Positions 26,929 to 34,839 are shown, numbered from the stretch's first letter. The stretch is 64,000 bases of DNA from Pandoraea thiooxydans (GCF_001931675.1 NZ_CP014839.1:4400186-4464185); one strand, 5' to 3'. Notes: a model not told the origin generated them from the sequence alone. Numbers and translations: made by a program.

Positions 26929-26988
26929 GAAGCCGATCGGGGTTGCCCGATGCCGAGTTCGAGTGAAACGGATTGTGATCGTTACGCG

Positions 26989-27017
26989 TTGCCGGATAAA
27001 CGCCTATAATCCGGCAA
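26989..27017. promoter_or_regulatory. LysR-type operator dyad (T-N11-A) between llpE and the LysR gene
   Basis: Two perfect 9-base arms, TTGCCGGAT (26989-26997) and ATCCGGCAA (27009-27017), are separated by 11 bases. The inner T and A form the T-N11-A core typical of LysR-type operators. A TATAAT hexamer (27005-27010) that could serve the LysR gene overlaps the dyad, so binding would affect its own transcription. The regulator encoded next door is the probable ligand-responsive binder. Confidence 0.65.
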
Positions 27018-27071
27018 CAATAGTCGGCAAAAACGAACAATCTCGCGCCGTCATTTCCTTGGGAGAGAGTC

Positions 27072-28085
27072 ATGGACCGCTTTCAGGCGATGCAAGTATT
27101 TACCCGCGTGGTGGACGCCAACAGTTTTACCAAGGCGGCCGACACGCTCGAGCTGCCGCGCACCACGGTGACCACGATCGTCCAGAATCTGGAGAAAATG
27201 CTCGGCGTGCGGCTGCTCAATCGCACCACCCGGCGCTTGAGCCTGACGCCGGACGGCGCCGCCTATTACGAGCGCTGCCTGCGCATCCTGGCCGACGTCG
27301 AGGAGGCCGAGGCAGCGTTTCTCGATACCGCGCGGCGCCCGCGCGGCCGGTTGCGCATCGACGTGCCGGGTTCGATCGGGCGGCTGATCCTGATTCCGAC
27401 GCTATGCGAGTTTCACCTGCGCTACCCCGAGATCGAGCTGGCGATCGGACTGGGCGACAAGCCGGTCGACCTGGTGCAGGAAGCGGTCGATTGCGTGATC
27501 CGGGTCGGCGAATTGCGCGACTCGACGCTGGTGGCGCGCCGCATCGGTACGTTCGAGGGTGTGACCTGCGCGGCGCCCGGCTATCTGGAGCGTCATGGCG
27601 AACCGCGCAGCCTGGAGGATCTCGACCAGCACGTCGCGGTGCAGTATTTCTCCAGCCGCACCGGCCGCATCATCGATTGGGATTTCATCGTCGACGGCAA
27701 GCCGCTGGCGGTGAAGATGAACGGCACGGTATCGGTCAACGACGCCGACGCCTATGTCGCTTGCGGCCTGCAGGGGTTCGGGCTGATTCAGCCGGCGCGC
27801 TACATGGTGCGCAATTATCTGGAGTCCGGCGAATTGCGCGAGGTGCTGCCCGATTGCCGTCCGGCGCCGATGCCGATTTCGATTGTGTATCCGCACAACC
27901 GCCATCTGTCGCCCAAGGTGCGGGCGTTCGTGGACTGGGTGGCCGAGCTGTTCGAGCGCTGTCCGCTGCTCAGCGGCCGACAGGGCGAGCACGCCGGCGT
28001 CTGCGAATTTGCCGGGTCCGAGCCGCGCCCCACGCCGGCCGGGCTGGCGCCCGAACGTGCCGCCGAGTGCGAGTGCGTGTTGTGA
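27072..28085 (+). CDS. bpeT: LysR family regulator of the RND efflux operon (BpeT/CeoR-like)
   Basis: A 337-residue LysR-type regulator. The helix-turn-helix covers about residues 1-60 (MDRFQAMQVFTRVVDANSFTKAADTLELPRTTVTTIVQNLE), and an effector-binding domain follows (DVPGSIGRLILIPTLCEFHLRYPEIEL). It has an extended C terminus of about 30 residues after the core. It is divergent from llpE-bpeE-bpeF-oprC, with a perfect T-N11-A dyad in the gap. The arrangement matches BpeT/CeoR, known activators of this pump. The symbol is by context and should be treated as an analogy. Confidence 0.85.
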   Translation: MDRFQAMQVFTRVVDANSFTKAADTLELPRTTVTTIVQNLEKMLGVRLLNRTTRRLSLTPDGAAYYERCLRILADVEEAEAAFLDTARRPRGRLRIDVPGSIGRLILIPTLCEFHLRYPEIELAIGLGDKPVDLVQEAVDCVIRVGELRDSTLVARRIGTFEGVTCAAPGYLERHGEPRSLEDLDQHVAVQYFSSRTGRIIDWDFIVDGKPLAVKMNGTVSVNDADAYVACGLQGFGLIQPARYMVRNYLESGELREVLPDCRPAPMPISIVYPHNRHLSPKVRAFVDWVAELFERCPLLSGRQGEHAGVCEFAGSEPRPTPAGLAPERAAECECVL

Positions 28086-28090
28086 GGCGA

Positions 28091-28110
28091 GCCCCCGCGA
28101 CGGCGGGGGC
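28091..28110. terminator. hairpin between convergent LysR and amtB genes
   Basis: GCCCCCGC and GCGGGGGC pair perfectly around a GACG loop, just after the LysR stop and 17 bases beyond the amtB stop on the other strand. No T-run follows on either side, so termination strength is uncertain. It could act in both directions. Confidence 0.45.
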
Positions 28111-28127
28111 ATGGCGTCGCTGGCCTC

Positions 28128-29330
28128 TTACCAGCTGGTTTCGCGTTCCGGCGTCGCCGTGATGTTGTGGATCGAGATGTCGGCGCCGTTGAATTCCTGC
28201 TCTTCGCTCAGGCGCAGGCCCATCGTGGCCTTGAGCACGCCATAGACCACCAGGCCGCCGGCAAACGCGATTGCCACGCCCAGCGCGGTGCCGAGCAACT
28301 GAGACATCAGACTGACCCCGCCGATGCCGCCCAGCCAGGTTTGGCCGAACAGGCCGGCGGCAATACCGCCCCACACGCCGCACAGGCCGTGCAGGGGCCA
28401 CACGCCGAGCACGTCGTCGATCTTCCAGCGGTTTTGGGTCAGGGTGAACAGCCACAGGAACAGCGCGCCTGCGATCGCGCCGACGATCAGTGCACCAAAC
28501 GGGTGCATCAAGTCGGAGCCGGCGCACACCGCGACCAGGCCGGCCAGCGGCCCGTTGTGAATGAAGCCCGGGTCGTCCTTGCCGAGCAGCATGGCGGCGA
28601 GCGTGCCGCCGACCATCGCCATCAGCGAATTGACGGCCACCAGGCCCGAGATACCGCCGACCCGTTGCGCACTCATCACGTTAAAGCCGAACCAGCCGAC
28701 GATCAGAATCCACGCGCCCAGCGCCAGGAACGGAATCGACGACGGCGGATGCGCGGCCACGTGACCGTCGCGGTGATACCGGCCGCGCCGCGCGCCGAGC
28801 ATCAGCACGGCCGCCAGACCGATCCAGCCGCCCACGGCATGAACCACGACCGAGCCGGCGAAGTCATGGAACGGCGCGCCGAACATCTTCGTGAACCAGG
28901 CCTGCACGCCAAAATGGCCGTTCCAGGCGATACCCTCGAAAAACGGATAGACGATGCCGACCAGGAAGAAGGTCGCGACCGACTGCGGGTGAAATTTGGC
29001 GCGCTCGGCGATGCCGCCCGAGACGATGGCCGGAATCGCCGCGGCGAAGGTCAGCAGGAAAAAGAAGCGCACCAGTTCATAGCCGTGGTGTGCCGAGAGG
29101 GCACTCGCGCCGCTCCAGAAATTCACGCCATAAGCCAGCGGATAGCCGATGAACGCATAGGCCACCGCCGATACGGCAAAGTCGGTAAGGATCTTGACCA
29201 ACGCGTTGACCTGGTTTTTCTTGCGGACCGTGCCGAGCTCCAGAAAGGCAAAACCGGCGTGCATGGCGAGCACCATGGTGGCGCCCAATAAAAGGAAAAG
29301 AACGTCGTATGCGGGGCTGTTCGAGGGCAT
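28128..29330 (-). CDS. amtB: ammonium transporter AmtB
   Basis: A 400-residue inner-membrane Amt/Rh family channel for ammonium uptake. About eleven hydrophobic segments are visible. The signature AFLELGTVRKKNQVNALVK region and the twin pore histidines (VVVHAVGGW and VWPLHGLCGVWGG) are conserved. The C-terminal tail follows GLRLSEEQEF, the part that normally contacts the GlnK regulator. No glnK gene is beside it in this window. Expression is probably NtrC/sigma-54 dependent, given the promoter at 29372-29388. Confidence 0.95.
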   Translation of the reverse strand: MPSNSPAYDVLFLLLGATMVLAMHAGFAFLELGTVRKKNQVNALVKILTDFAVSAVAYAFIGYPLAYGVNFWSGASALSAHHGYELVRFFFLLTFAAAIPAIVSGGIAERAKFHPQSVATFFLVGIVYPFFEGIAWNGHFGVQAWFTKMFGAPFHDFAGSVVVHAVGGWIGLAAVLMLGARRGRYHRDGHVAAHPPSSIPFLALGAWILIVGWFGFNVMSAQRVGGISGLVAVNSLMAMVGGTLAAMLLGKDDPGFIHNGPLAGLVAVCAGSDLMHPFGALIVGAIAGALFLWLFTLTQNRWKIDDVLGVWPLHGLCGVWGGIAAGLFGQTWLGGIGGVSLMSQLLGTALGVAIAFAGGLVVYGVLKATMGLRLSEEQEFNGADISIHNITATPERETSW

Positions 29331-29371
29331 GAATGCTCACTTTTGGTGCAAATTGAAGTGAATGATATTGC

Positions 29372-29388
29372 AAGCAAAAAGAATGCCT
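29372..29388 (-). promoter_or_regulatory. sigma-54 promoter of amtB
   Basis: Read on the minus strand, AGGCATTCTTTTTGCTT carries the GG-N10-GC spacing exactly and matches the rpoN consensus TGGCAY-N5-TTGCW at most positions. The expected start site gives a leader of about 30 bases before the amtB ATG. One NtrC-like half site (TGGTGCA) lies nearby at about 29344-29350. Confidence 0.7.
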
Positions 29389-29400
29389 GTATTTTTATGT

Positions 29401-29710
29401 AATTGATTTAATTGAGTTCTCTGTTTTGCGCGTCGCTGACACGCCGCTATTTGGTGAATCCAGCGCGCTATTTTGGCGCATTTGCCGCCTGAACCCCAGT
29501 GCGGGTTGCCGTGCCGGGCGGCATGCACGGGTTCGGTGCGTTGCCTTGGGGCGGACGCATGCGTTAGATCTGCTTACATGCCTTACAAAACGGCGCTATC
29601 TCCCAAGCCGGTTGCTTGGTTATAACGGGGTTAACGGCCGATACGGCGCGAGCGGATTGTCCGCCGCGCGTGTCGCGCGTCGCCTGACTGAATTTTTTTC
29701 GGGAGTCGTT
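29401..29710. other. non-coding stretch between amtB and the small lipoprotein
   Basis: No gene is supported. An in-frame extension of the lipoprotein frame upstream shows no signal-peptide or domain logic. The stretch probably holds upstream activator sites for amtB and the promoter of the lipoprotein gene, but no clear consensus was recognised beyond the sigma-54 site to its left. Confidence 0.5.
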
Positions 29711-29833
29711 ATGAGATATCTGATTGCCGCGGTTTTGCTGCTGACGCTGGGCGGCTGCGTCGTGGTTCCCGCCGGCTCTTATTACTATCCGTATGGCGGC
29801 GGTTACCATCATTACCATGATGATGACGATTGA
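29711..29833 (+). CDS. small lipoprotein with His/Asp-rich tail
   Basis: A 40-residue protein with a lipoprotein signal peptide and lipobox LTLGGC (acylated Cys16). The mature part is only about 25 residues, rich in Tyr and Gly, and ends in HHYHDDDD, a likely metal-binding tail. GGGAG sits ten bases before the ATG. It resembles the many tiny Tyr/Gly-rich lipoproteins of betaproteobacteria. The position beside an Nramp-related metal transporter is suggestive but unproven. Confidence 0.75.
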   Translation: MRYLIAAVLLLTLGGCVVVPAGSYYYPYGGGYHHYHDDDD

Positions 29834-29906
29834 CCGTGTTGCCGGCTCGCTCCAGCGGCCGATCCGCGCCAGGCGCGGATCGGCCGGAAAACGCCGGGGG
29901 GCGGCG

Positions 29907-31568
29907 CTATCTGAGCAATGTGAGCTCGATTACCTTGACGATCACCAGCCCGACGGCGATCACGAGGTATCCGCGCAGCACGCCCATCCACAGGCGGTTG
30001 GCCAGCGACAGCCGGGGCGCCGGCAGTTGGTCGAGCGGCGGCATGCGCCAGGTGGCGCGCAGCGATTCGATGTCCTGTGCCGGCATACTTGCTTCGTCAT
30101 CCGAGGCATCTGCGCCGGAGCGCAGCTTGCGCAGCGCCATTGTGCCCGCGTAGCCGGCCAGCGCCAGCACGGTGCCCCCGACCAGGATGCCGATGATCGC
30201 CTGGCCCGAAATGTCCGGAAACAGCACCGAGGCGGTCAGGATGATCGACAGCATCACCAGTACCCAGACGACCGCGCCGGTGAACAGGTTGAGTCCCCGG
30301 GAGTTGACCCACGGCCCGAGCACGGCCTTGTCGTTGCAAAGCAGCAGCAGGAACACCGTGGCGCTGGGCAGCAATACGCCGGCCAGAGTCTGCACCGCTT
30401 CGGTCAACAGCCCCAGCGGCGAGCCTGGAATCAGCACGATCACCGCAGCCAGCGCGACGACGGCGAAATAGATCACATAAAAACCCTTGGCGTCACCGAC
30501 GCCGCGATGCAGCGAATGGCGGATCGAGAAGACATCGCCGATCGCATAAGCCGTCGACAGCGACACGGCCGCCGCGCCGATGATGCAGGCATCGATCAGC
30601 GCGATCGCGAACAGGATCGCGGGTGTGCGCCCGACGTATTTGTCGAGCCCGCTGAGGATGCCGCCGGCGTCGGTGAATTGCCCGAATTCCGGCCGGCCGT
30701 GGAACAGCTCGGCGGCGAACGCCATCATCGCGATGCTGCCGATCATCACCAGGCCGATACCGATCCAGAGGTCGGCTTTCTCGTATTTGATGAAGCGCGG
30801 CGTGATGCGCTTATCGACGATGTAGCTTTGCTGGAAGAACAGTTGCCAGGGCGCGACGGTGGTGCCGACGATGCCGATCACCAGCAGCATGACGTCGCTG
30901 AGCTTGGAGCCGACCGGCCAGCTCGGCACCACGAAGTCTCGTGCGATTTGTCCGACCGGCGGGTGTACGGCAACCAGCACCGGGATCAGCAGCAGGCTGG
31001 CAAACACCAGCACCATCGCAAAGCGCTCGAAACGCCTGAAACTCCCCGTACTGACGGCTGCCATCGTTAATACCGCGGCGATACTCACGCCCCATAACTT
31101 CGGGACGCCAAGAAAGTCAAAGGCAAAAGTGATGCCGATGAACTCAGTGACAATCGTCAATGCGTTGAGGATAAACAGGTCGATGACGCTGAAGGCGCCC
31201 CAGAACTTGCCGAAGCGTTCGAAAATCAGGCGGGCGTGACCGACGCCGGTAACCGCGCCCAGGCGCAGCACCATCTCCTGGTTGACGTACAGCACGGGAA
31301 TCAGCAGCGCCAGGGTCCATAGCAGCGTCGTGCCGTAGTTCTGACCCGCTTGCGTGTAGGTGGCGAAGGCGCCCGCATCGTTGTCGCCCACCATGACGAT
31401 CAGGCCGGGGCCGAGGATCGCCAGCAGGGTGCGAAATCGCGCCTGCCAGTCGCGGCGCGGCGCGGTGTCGTGATGCGCGATGGTGCCGAAAGCTCCTTTG
31501 ATGTCGCCCAGATGAGCTTCGTCGAGTACCGCGCTGCGTGGCGGTAGAACGTTGGCGGGTGGTGTCAT
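29907..31568 (-). CDS. Nramp-related divalent metal transporter with altered motifs (NMIT-like)
   Basis: A 553-residue Nramp-fold membrane protein with about eleven helices. Two metal-site motifs deviate from classical Mn/Fe Nramps. The first-helix DPGN position reads DNDAG (62-66), and the sixth-helix MPH position reads APW (239-241, in GTTVAPWQLFFQQS). Loss of the metal-binding Met is the known mark of Nramp-related magnesium transporters, so Mg2+ is a plausible substrate. A cytoplasmic linker precedes the last helix (about 475-525). The start has GGAG seven bases upstream. It is preceded by a leader of about 340 bases and a good promoter. Confidence 0.88.
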   Translation of the reverse strand: MTPPANVLPPRSAVLDEAHLGDIKGAFGTIAHHDTAPRRDWQARFRTLLAILGPGLIVMVGDNDAGAFATYTQAGQNYGTTLLWTLALLIPVLYVNQEMVLRLGAVTGVGHARLIFERFGKFWGAFSVIDLFILNALTIVTEFIGITFAFDFLGVPKLWGVSIAAVLTMAAVSTGSFRRFERFAMVLVFASLLLIPVLVAVHPPVGQIARDFVVPSWPVGSKLSDVMLLVIGIVGTTVAPWQLFFQQSYIVDKRITPRFIKYEKADLWIGIGLVMIGSIAMMAFAAELFHGRPEFGQFTDAGGILSGLDKYVGRTPAILFAIALIDACIIGAAAVSLSTAYAIGDVFSIRHSLHRGVGDAKGFYVIYFAVVALAAVIVLIPGSPLGLLTEAVQTLAGVLLPSATVFLLLLCNDKAVLGPWVNSRGLNLFTGAVVWVLVMLSIILTASVLFPDISGQAIIGILVGGTVLALAGYAGTMALRKLRSGADASDDEASMPAQDIESLRATWRMPPLDQLPAPRLSLANRLWMGVLRGYLVIAVGLVIVKVIELTLLR

Positions 31569-31642
31569 GGTGTTTCTCCGTGGTCAGGCAAAAGTAGGTT
31601 CCAGTCCGATAGACGTGGAAATACAAACGCTGGCCGCCGCAT
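31565..31642 (-). CDS. possible proline-containing leader peptide overlapping the Nramp-related start
   Basis: A 25-codon frame begins MRRPAFVFPRL, contains four Pro, and ends with a TGA that overlaps the transporter ATG as ATGA. This would allow translational coupling. No ribosome site was recognised at this ATG, and the same frame stays open farther upstream, so the start is uncertain. Translated Pro-rich leaders in Mg2+ transporter mRNAs (mgtL of mgtA) are a known precedent; equivalence here is inference. Confidence 0.25.
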   Translation of the reverse strand: MRRPAFVFPRLSDWNLLLPDHGETP

Positions 31643-31908
31643 GCGCGCGGGGACCGGCGGGCCCACGCGTGCATGCGCGATCCGAACGCACGATGCGCGG
31701 CAGTGCAGGGTATACGGCGATACCCTGGCGCTGCTGCGCGTCAAAACAGGTGCACGGGAGATACTGCGAAACTGCAGCGCGCACCGTCTGCCCAGTGGCA
31801 AGACGGTGGCTAGGGGAAGCTAGCGGGGAGTCTTGCCAGTCAGGCAGTCAAACCGATCGAAGATCGACAACTACTACTGTCCAAGGTATTTGTCCCTATC
31901 GTGAAAAC
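31569..31908 (-). promoter_or_regulatory. long structured 5' leader of the Nramp-related gene (riboswitch candidate)
   Basis: From the predicted start to the gene the leader is about 340 bases and full of stems. One 8-base stem GGCAAGAC/GTCTTGCC encloses a GCTAG/CTAGC hairpin (about 31798-31838). Another is GGGTAT/ATACCC (about 31708-31725), and a CTGC/GCAG hairpin lies near 31763-31776. Consensus features of the M-box or yybP-ykoY classes were not found. The length and structure suggest metal-responsive control, but this is unproven. Confidence 0.45.
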
Positions 31909-31914
31909 GAGCGA

Positions 31915-31944
31915 ATTTTATGCGGCGCCCATCTTTTTAGTCAA
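31915..31944 (-). promoter_or_regulatory. sigma-70 promoter of the Nramp-related gene
   Basis: Read on the minus strand, TTGACT (31939-31944) and TAAAAT (31915-31920) are separated by 18 bases. No other minus-strand gene lies between it and the transporter, so it defines the long leader. Confidence 0.65.
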
Positions 31945-32064
31945 TCACATTGATGCAATTCCGGCAACCTTTTTATCGGCTGTTGCGCTGCCGCATCACA
32001 CTGGCCGTTGAGCCGTATGGCCCGGCCGTCGGTGTGGCGCGGCAGCCTGCCGCGCCAGCGGTGC

Positions 32065-32385
32065 TCAATGCCTGTCATGCCCGCGGCCGTGCCAGCCACG
32101 GTCATGACGCCAGTGATCATGATCGCGCCAATCCCGATCGTGCCAGTCGCGGTCATGCCAATCGCGGTCATGCCAATCGCGGTCGCCACCATACCAGCCG
32201 GAGGTCACTACCACGGGCGGCGGTGCGTACACGGGCGCCGGACGATAGTAGACCGGAGGAGGCGGAGCCACGTATACCGGCAGCGGAACGCCGATGGAAA
32301 TGCCAATGTCGGTGTGCGCCATCGCGGCACCGGATGCGGCCAACGCGATCAGGCCCGAAGCAAGCAATATCAATGGTCGTTTCAT
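32065..32385 (-). CDS. exported protein with tandem RDWHD repeats
   Basis: A 106-residue protein with a cleavable signal peptide ending near AAMAHTD (about 20-24). A proline-rich middle follows (APPPPVYYRPAPVYAPPPVVV), and the C-terminal third is made of repeated DWHDR units (about 68-90) that grade into a His/Arg/Gly-rich end. It resembles small periplasmic PXPV-type proteins of Burkholderiales, whose role is not established. The start at 32385 is set by the signal peptide; upstream in-frame codons look non-coding. Confidence 0.8.
   Translation of the reverse strand: MKRPLILLASGLIALAASGAAMAHTDIGISIGVPLPVYVAPPPPVYYRPAPVYAPPPVVVTSGWYGGDRDWHDRDWHDRDWHDRDWRDHDHWRHDRGWHGRGHDRH
32125..32184. repeat. 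four tandem 15-bp units inside the RDWHD gene
   Basis: Units of 15 bases start at 32125, 32140, 32155 and 32170. The last two are identical (ATGCCAATCGCGGTC), and the others differ at a few positions. They encode one RDWHD unit each on the minus strand. Copy number could change by slippage. Confidence 0.85.
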
Positions 32386-32624
32386 GTTTTTTCCTTGTCG
32401 CGGCAACGCCGAGGCGGCGTTGTCATATGGTTCCATTGTACGAACGGACCCTGCGCAGAGGTGAAACCAGGGTTCCAAAGATGTAACAATCGGTTAAGGG
32501 GCAATTTCGGGATCGTGCCGGCGCGGCGGCGTGGCCCCGCTATCTGGCTGTGGTGGTGCTGGGGACGCCTGACCGTGTTGGTCGATATGGCAACGACTGT
32601 GAAGCTTGCCCGGTGCATGGCTTG

Positions 32625-32903
32625 CTACGGGCGCGGTTCATGGCCCCGATACGCATGTTCGCGCGCAACATGCCGATGATGGTGCGGCATCGGATGCGCG
32701 GCGGGCGAGCCGCGGTGTCCGTGAGGTCCGCGACGCAGGGCCTGGCTGCGCGAAGCGACCGGCTGCGGGCGCCGCATCATGCTCAGGGCGAAATCCTGGT
32801 TGGCCTGCAGCAGCGATCTCAGGGCACCGCGCCAGGGCAAGCTCAGCAGGGCGCTGGCGATCAACAGGCAAAGCGTGAGGTCGAAAATAGCGATCTGCGA
32901 CAT
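32625..32903 (-). CDS. hypothetical small membrane protein with His/Arg-rich tail
   Basis: A 92-residue protein of unknown function. One N-terminal membrane segment (IAIFDLTLCLLIASALLSL, residues 4-22) is followed by a basic, His-rich cytoplasmic or periplasmic tail (HPMPHHHRHVAREH near the end). A clear GGAGG ribosome site lies six bases before the ATG, which is the main reason to call it. No homologue family was recognised. Confidence 0.55.
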   Translation of the reverse strand: MSQIAIFDLTLCLLIASALLSLPWRGALRSLLQANQDFALSMMRRPQPVASRSQALRRGPHGHRGSPAAHPMPHHHRHVAREHAYRGHEPRP

Positions 32904-32985
32904 TGCATCCTCCGTCCCGAGACAGACCGACCGATGGCCGGGGCCATTTCACTATAGGCGATGACGCTGCCGGTGAGCCGCCGAA

Positions 32986-33615
32986 TTACGAGGCTGCCGC
33001 GTCTTCCCGGCCGGCGGCCAGGCCGGCCCAGGCGGGCGCCTGCGGCGGCGCCAGCTGGAACATGTCGAGCACGCGAGCGACCGTATGATCGATCATGTCG
33101 TCAAGCGTGGCAGGTCGATGATAGAACGCCGGCAAGGGCGGGAAAACGATGCCGCCCATTTCGGTGACGGCCGTCATGTTGCGCAGATGAGCCAGATTGA
33201 ATGGCGTCTCGCGCACCATCAGCACCAGGCGGCGACGCTCCTTGAGGGTGACGTCGGCGGCGCGGGCGATCAGATTGTCCGACAGGCCGTGGGCGATGCT
33301 GGCCAGGGTTTTCATCGAGCATGGCGCGACCACCATGCCATGCGTGGCGAACGAGCCACTGGCGATGGTGGCGCCGACCTCGCGCACGCTGTGGGTGACG
33401 TCGGCCAGGGCCTGCACTTCGGCCTTGCCCAGTCCCAGTTCCTGGTGCAGGGTTTGCCACCCGGCGCTCGACACCATCAGGTGGCTCTGCACGTCGGTGT
33501 GGCGGCGCAATTGCTGCAGCAGCCGTACCCCATACACGGCACCGGTCGCGCCGGTGATGGCGACGATCAGCCGGCGTGGCGTCGCGGCTGTCGATGCGTC
33601 GTTGGGGATCGTCAC
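32986..33615 (-). CDS. ubiX: flavin prenyltransferase UbiX
   Basis: A 209-residue enzyme that makes prenylated FMN, the cofactor of the UbiD decarboxylase in ubiquinone synthesis. The FMN-binding start IVAITGATGAVYGVRLLQQL (about 17-36) and the conserved APCSMKTLASIAHGLSDNLIARAADV and RRRLVLMVRETPFNLAHLRNM segments are typical. It ends with a short Ala-rich tail beyond the core. It lies nine bases downstream of grxD on the same strand. No ubiD is in the window. Confidence 0.95.
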   Translation of the reverse strand: MTIPNDASTAATPRRLIVAITGATGAVYGVRLLQQLRRHTDVQSHLMVSSAGWQTLHQELGLGKAEVQALADVTHSVREVGATIASGSFATHGMVVAPCSMKTLASIAHGLSDNLIARAADVTLKERRRLVLMVRETPFNLAHLRNMTAVTEMGGIVFPPLPAFYHRPATLDDMIDHTVARVLDMFQLAPPQAPAWAGLAAGREDAAAS

Positions 33616-33624
33616 GAAGCCGGG

Positions 33625-33936
33625 TCAGGCAGCGCCGAGGACTTGCTGCAGTTCGCCGCTTTGGTACATCTCCATCATGATGTCCGAGCCGCCGATGAAT
33701 TCGCCGTTCACGTAGAGCTGCGGAATCGTCGGCCAGTTGGCGAATTCCTTGATGCCATGGCGGATTTCTTCGTCCTGCAGCACGTCGACCGTGAGGAAGT
33801 CGGTCACGTTGCATGCCTTGAGGATTTGAATCGCGCGCCCGGAAAACCCGCACATCGGAAACTGGGCGTTGCCCTTCATGAAGAGCACTACCGGGCTGCC
33901 GGTGACGATTTGCTGGATGCGTTCCTGAGTATTCAT
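33625..33936 (-). CDS. grxD: monothiol glutaredoxin Grx4 family
   Basis: A 103-residue monothiol glutaredoxin that carries and transfers iron-sulfur clusters with glutathione. The CGFS active site is present (FPMCGFSGRAIQIL, about 27-40), together with TIPQLYVNGEFIGGSDIMMEMY, the glutathione- and cluster-binding segment. Length is normal. It lies between prmC (33 bases upstream) and ubiX (nine bases downstream) on the minus strand and is probably in one transcript with them. Confidence 0.95.
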   Translation of the reverse strand: MNTQERIQQIVTGSPVVLFMKGNAQFPMCGFSGRAIQILKACNVTDFLTVDVLQDEEIRHGIKEFANWPTIPQLYVNGEFIGGSDIMMEMYQSGELQQVLGAA

Positions 33937-33969
33937 GATGTCGGCCTGTGAGGAAATTTAATGGTCATT

Positions 33970-34839
33970 CTAGCGAATTTCGGTCTTGCGCGCCGACGCC
34001 AGGCGAGCGCCGCTGACCCGTTCGATGCCCGCCAGATCGCGGGCGGAAAAGACATCGGTAAAACCGGCCCGGTGCAACAGGTCGCGCACCGCCCCGGCCT
34101 GGTCGTAGCCGTGCTCGCACAATAGCCAGCCGGCCTCGGCCAAATGGGTGGGCGCTCCGTTGACGATGGTGCGCAACGCGCTCAGGCCGTCGTGGCCGTC
34201 GGTCAGCGCGTGCGTCGGTTCGTGGCGCAGATCGCCGGCACTCAGATGCGGGTCGCCGGCGCGAATGTAGGGCGGATTGGCGACGATGACATCGAAGGCC
34301 GGCTGGTCGGTCAGCGCGCCGTACCAGTCGCTCTCGAGCAGCGTGAGCGCTAGGCCCAGCCGCTGCGCATTGGCGCGCGCCACCGCCAGCGCCGCGCCGG
34401 AACGGTCGATTGCGGTTACCTGCGCGCTCGGGCAGGCATGAGCGATGGCCAGCGCGATCGCGCCGCTGCCGGTGCCCAGATCGAGCACGCGCGGGGCATC
34501 GGTGCGCAGCTCGCGACAGCGCGCGAGCGCGAGTTCGACCAGCAATTCGGTCTCGGGCCGCGGAATCAGCACATCGGGCGTGACGATCAAGCTCAAGCCA
34601 TAGAATTCGCGTTGCCCGGTCAGGTAGGCGATCGGCTCGCCGCCCAGGCGGCGCGCCTCGAGTTGCCGGAAGGCCGCCACAGCCGCTGCCGGCAAGGCGT
34701 CGCGATCGCGCGTGATCAATTGCGTGCGGGTCCAGCCGAGCGCGTGGCCGAGCAGGATGCGCGCCTCGAGCGCCGGCAGCGGCGAGTCTTGCAGCAGCGC
34801 CGCCACGGTGGCCGCTGGCGGGCCGGCGCGAACGTTCAT
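33970..34839 (-). CDS. prmC: peptide chain release factor N5-glutamine methyltransferase PrmC
   Basis: A 289-residue methyltransferase that modifies the Gln of the GGQ motif in release factors. The SAM-binding motif [16 protein letters not shown] (about 117-132) and the catalytic NPPY ([11 protein letters not shown]) are present. The start ATG at 34839 overlaps the prfA stop as ATGA, placing the enzyme directly behind its substrate gene, an arrangement common in bacteria. Length and family segments are complete. Confidence 0.96.
   Translation of the reverse strand: MNVRAGPPAATVAALLQDSPLPALEARILLGHALGWTRTQLITRDRDALPAAAVAAFRQLEARRLGGEPIAYLTGQREFYGLSLIVTPDVLIPRPETELLVELALARCRELRTDAPRVLDLGTGSGAIALAIAHACPSAQVTAIDRSGAALAVARANAQRLGLALTLLESDWYGALTDQPAFDVIVANPPYIRAGDPHLSAGDLRHEPTHALTDGHDGLSALRTIVNGAPTHLAEAGWLLCEHGYDQAGAVRDLLHRAGFTDVFSARDLAGIERVSGARLASARKTEIR

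Noticed and set aside
31569..31908. Assignment of the Nramp-related leader to the M-box or yybP-ykoY riboswitch class.
   Set aside because: The conserved core sequences of these classes were not found on the transcribed strand. Only the general candidate is kept.
32125..32184. Short tandem repeats considered as a CRISPR-like array.
   Set aside because: The units are directly adjacent with no spacers, 15 bases long, and in frame inside a coding sequence.
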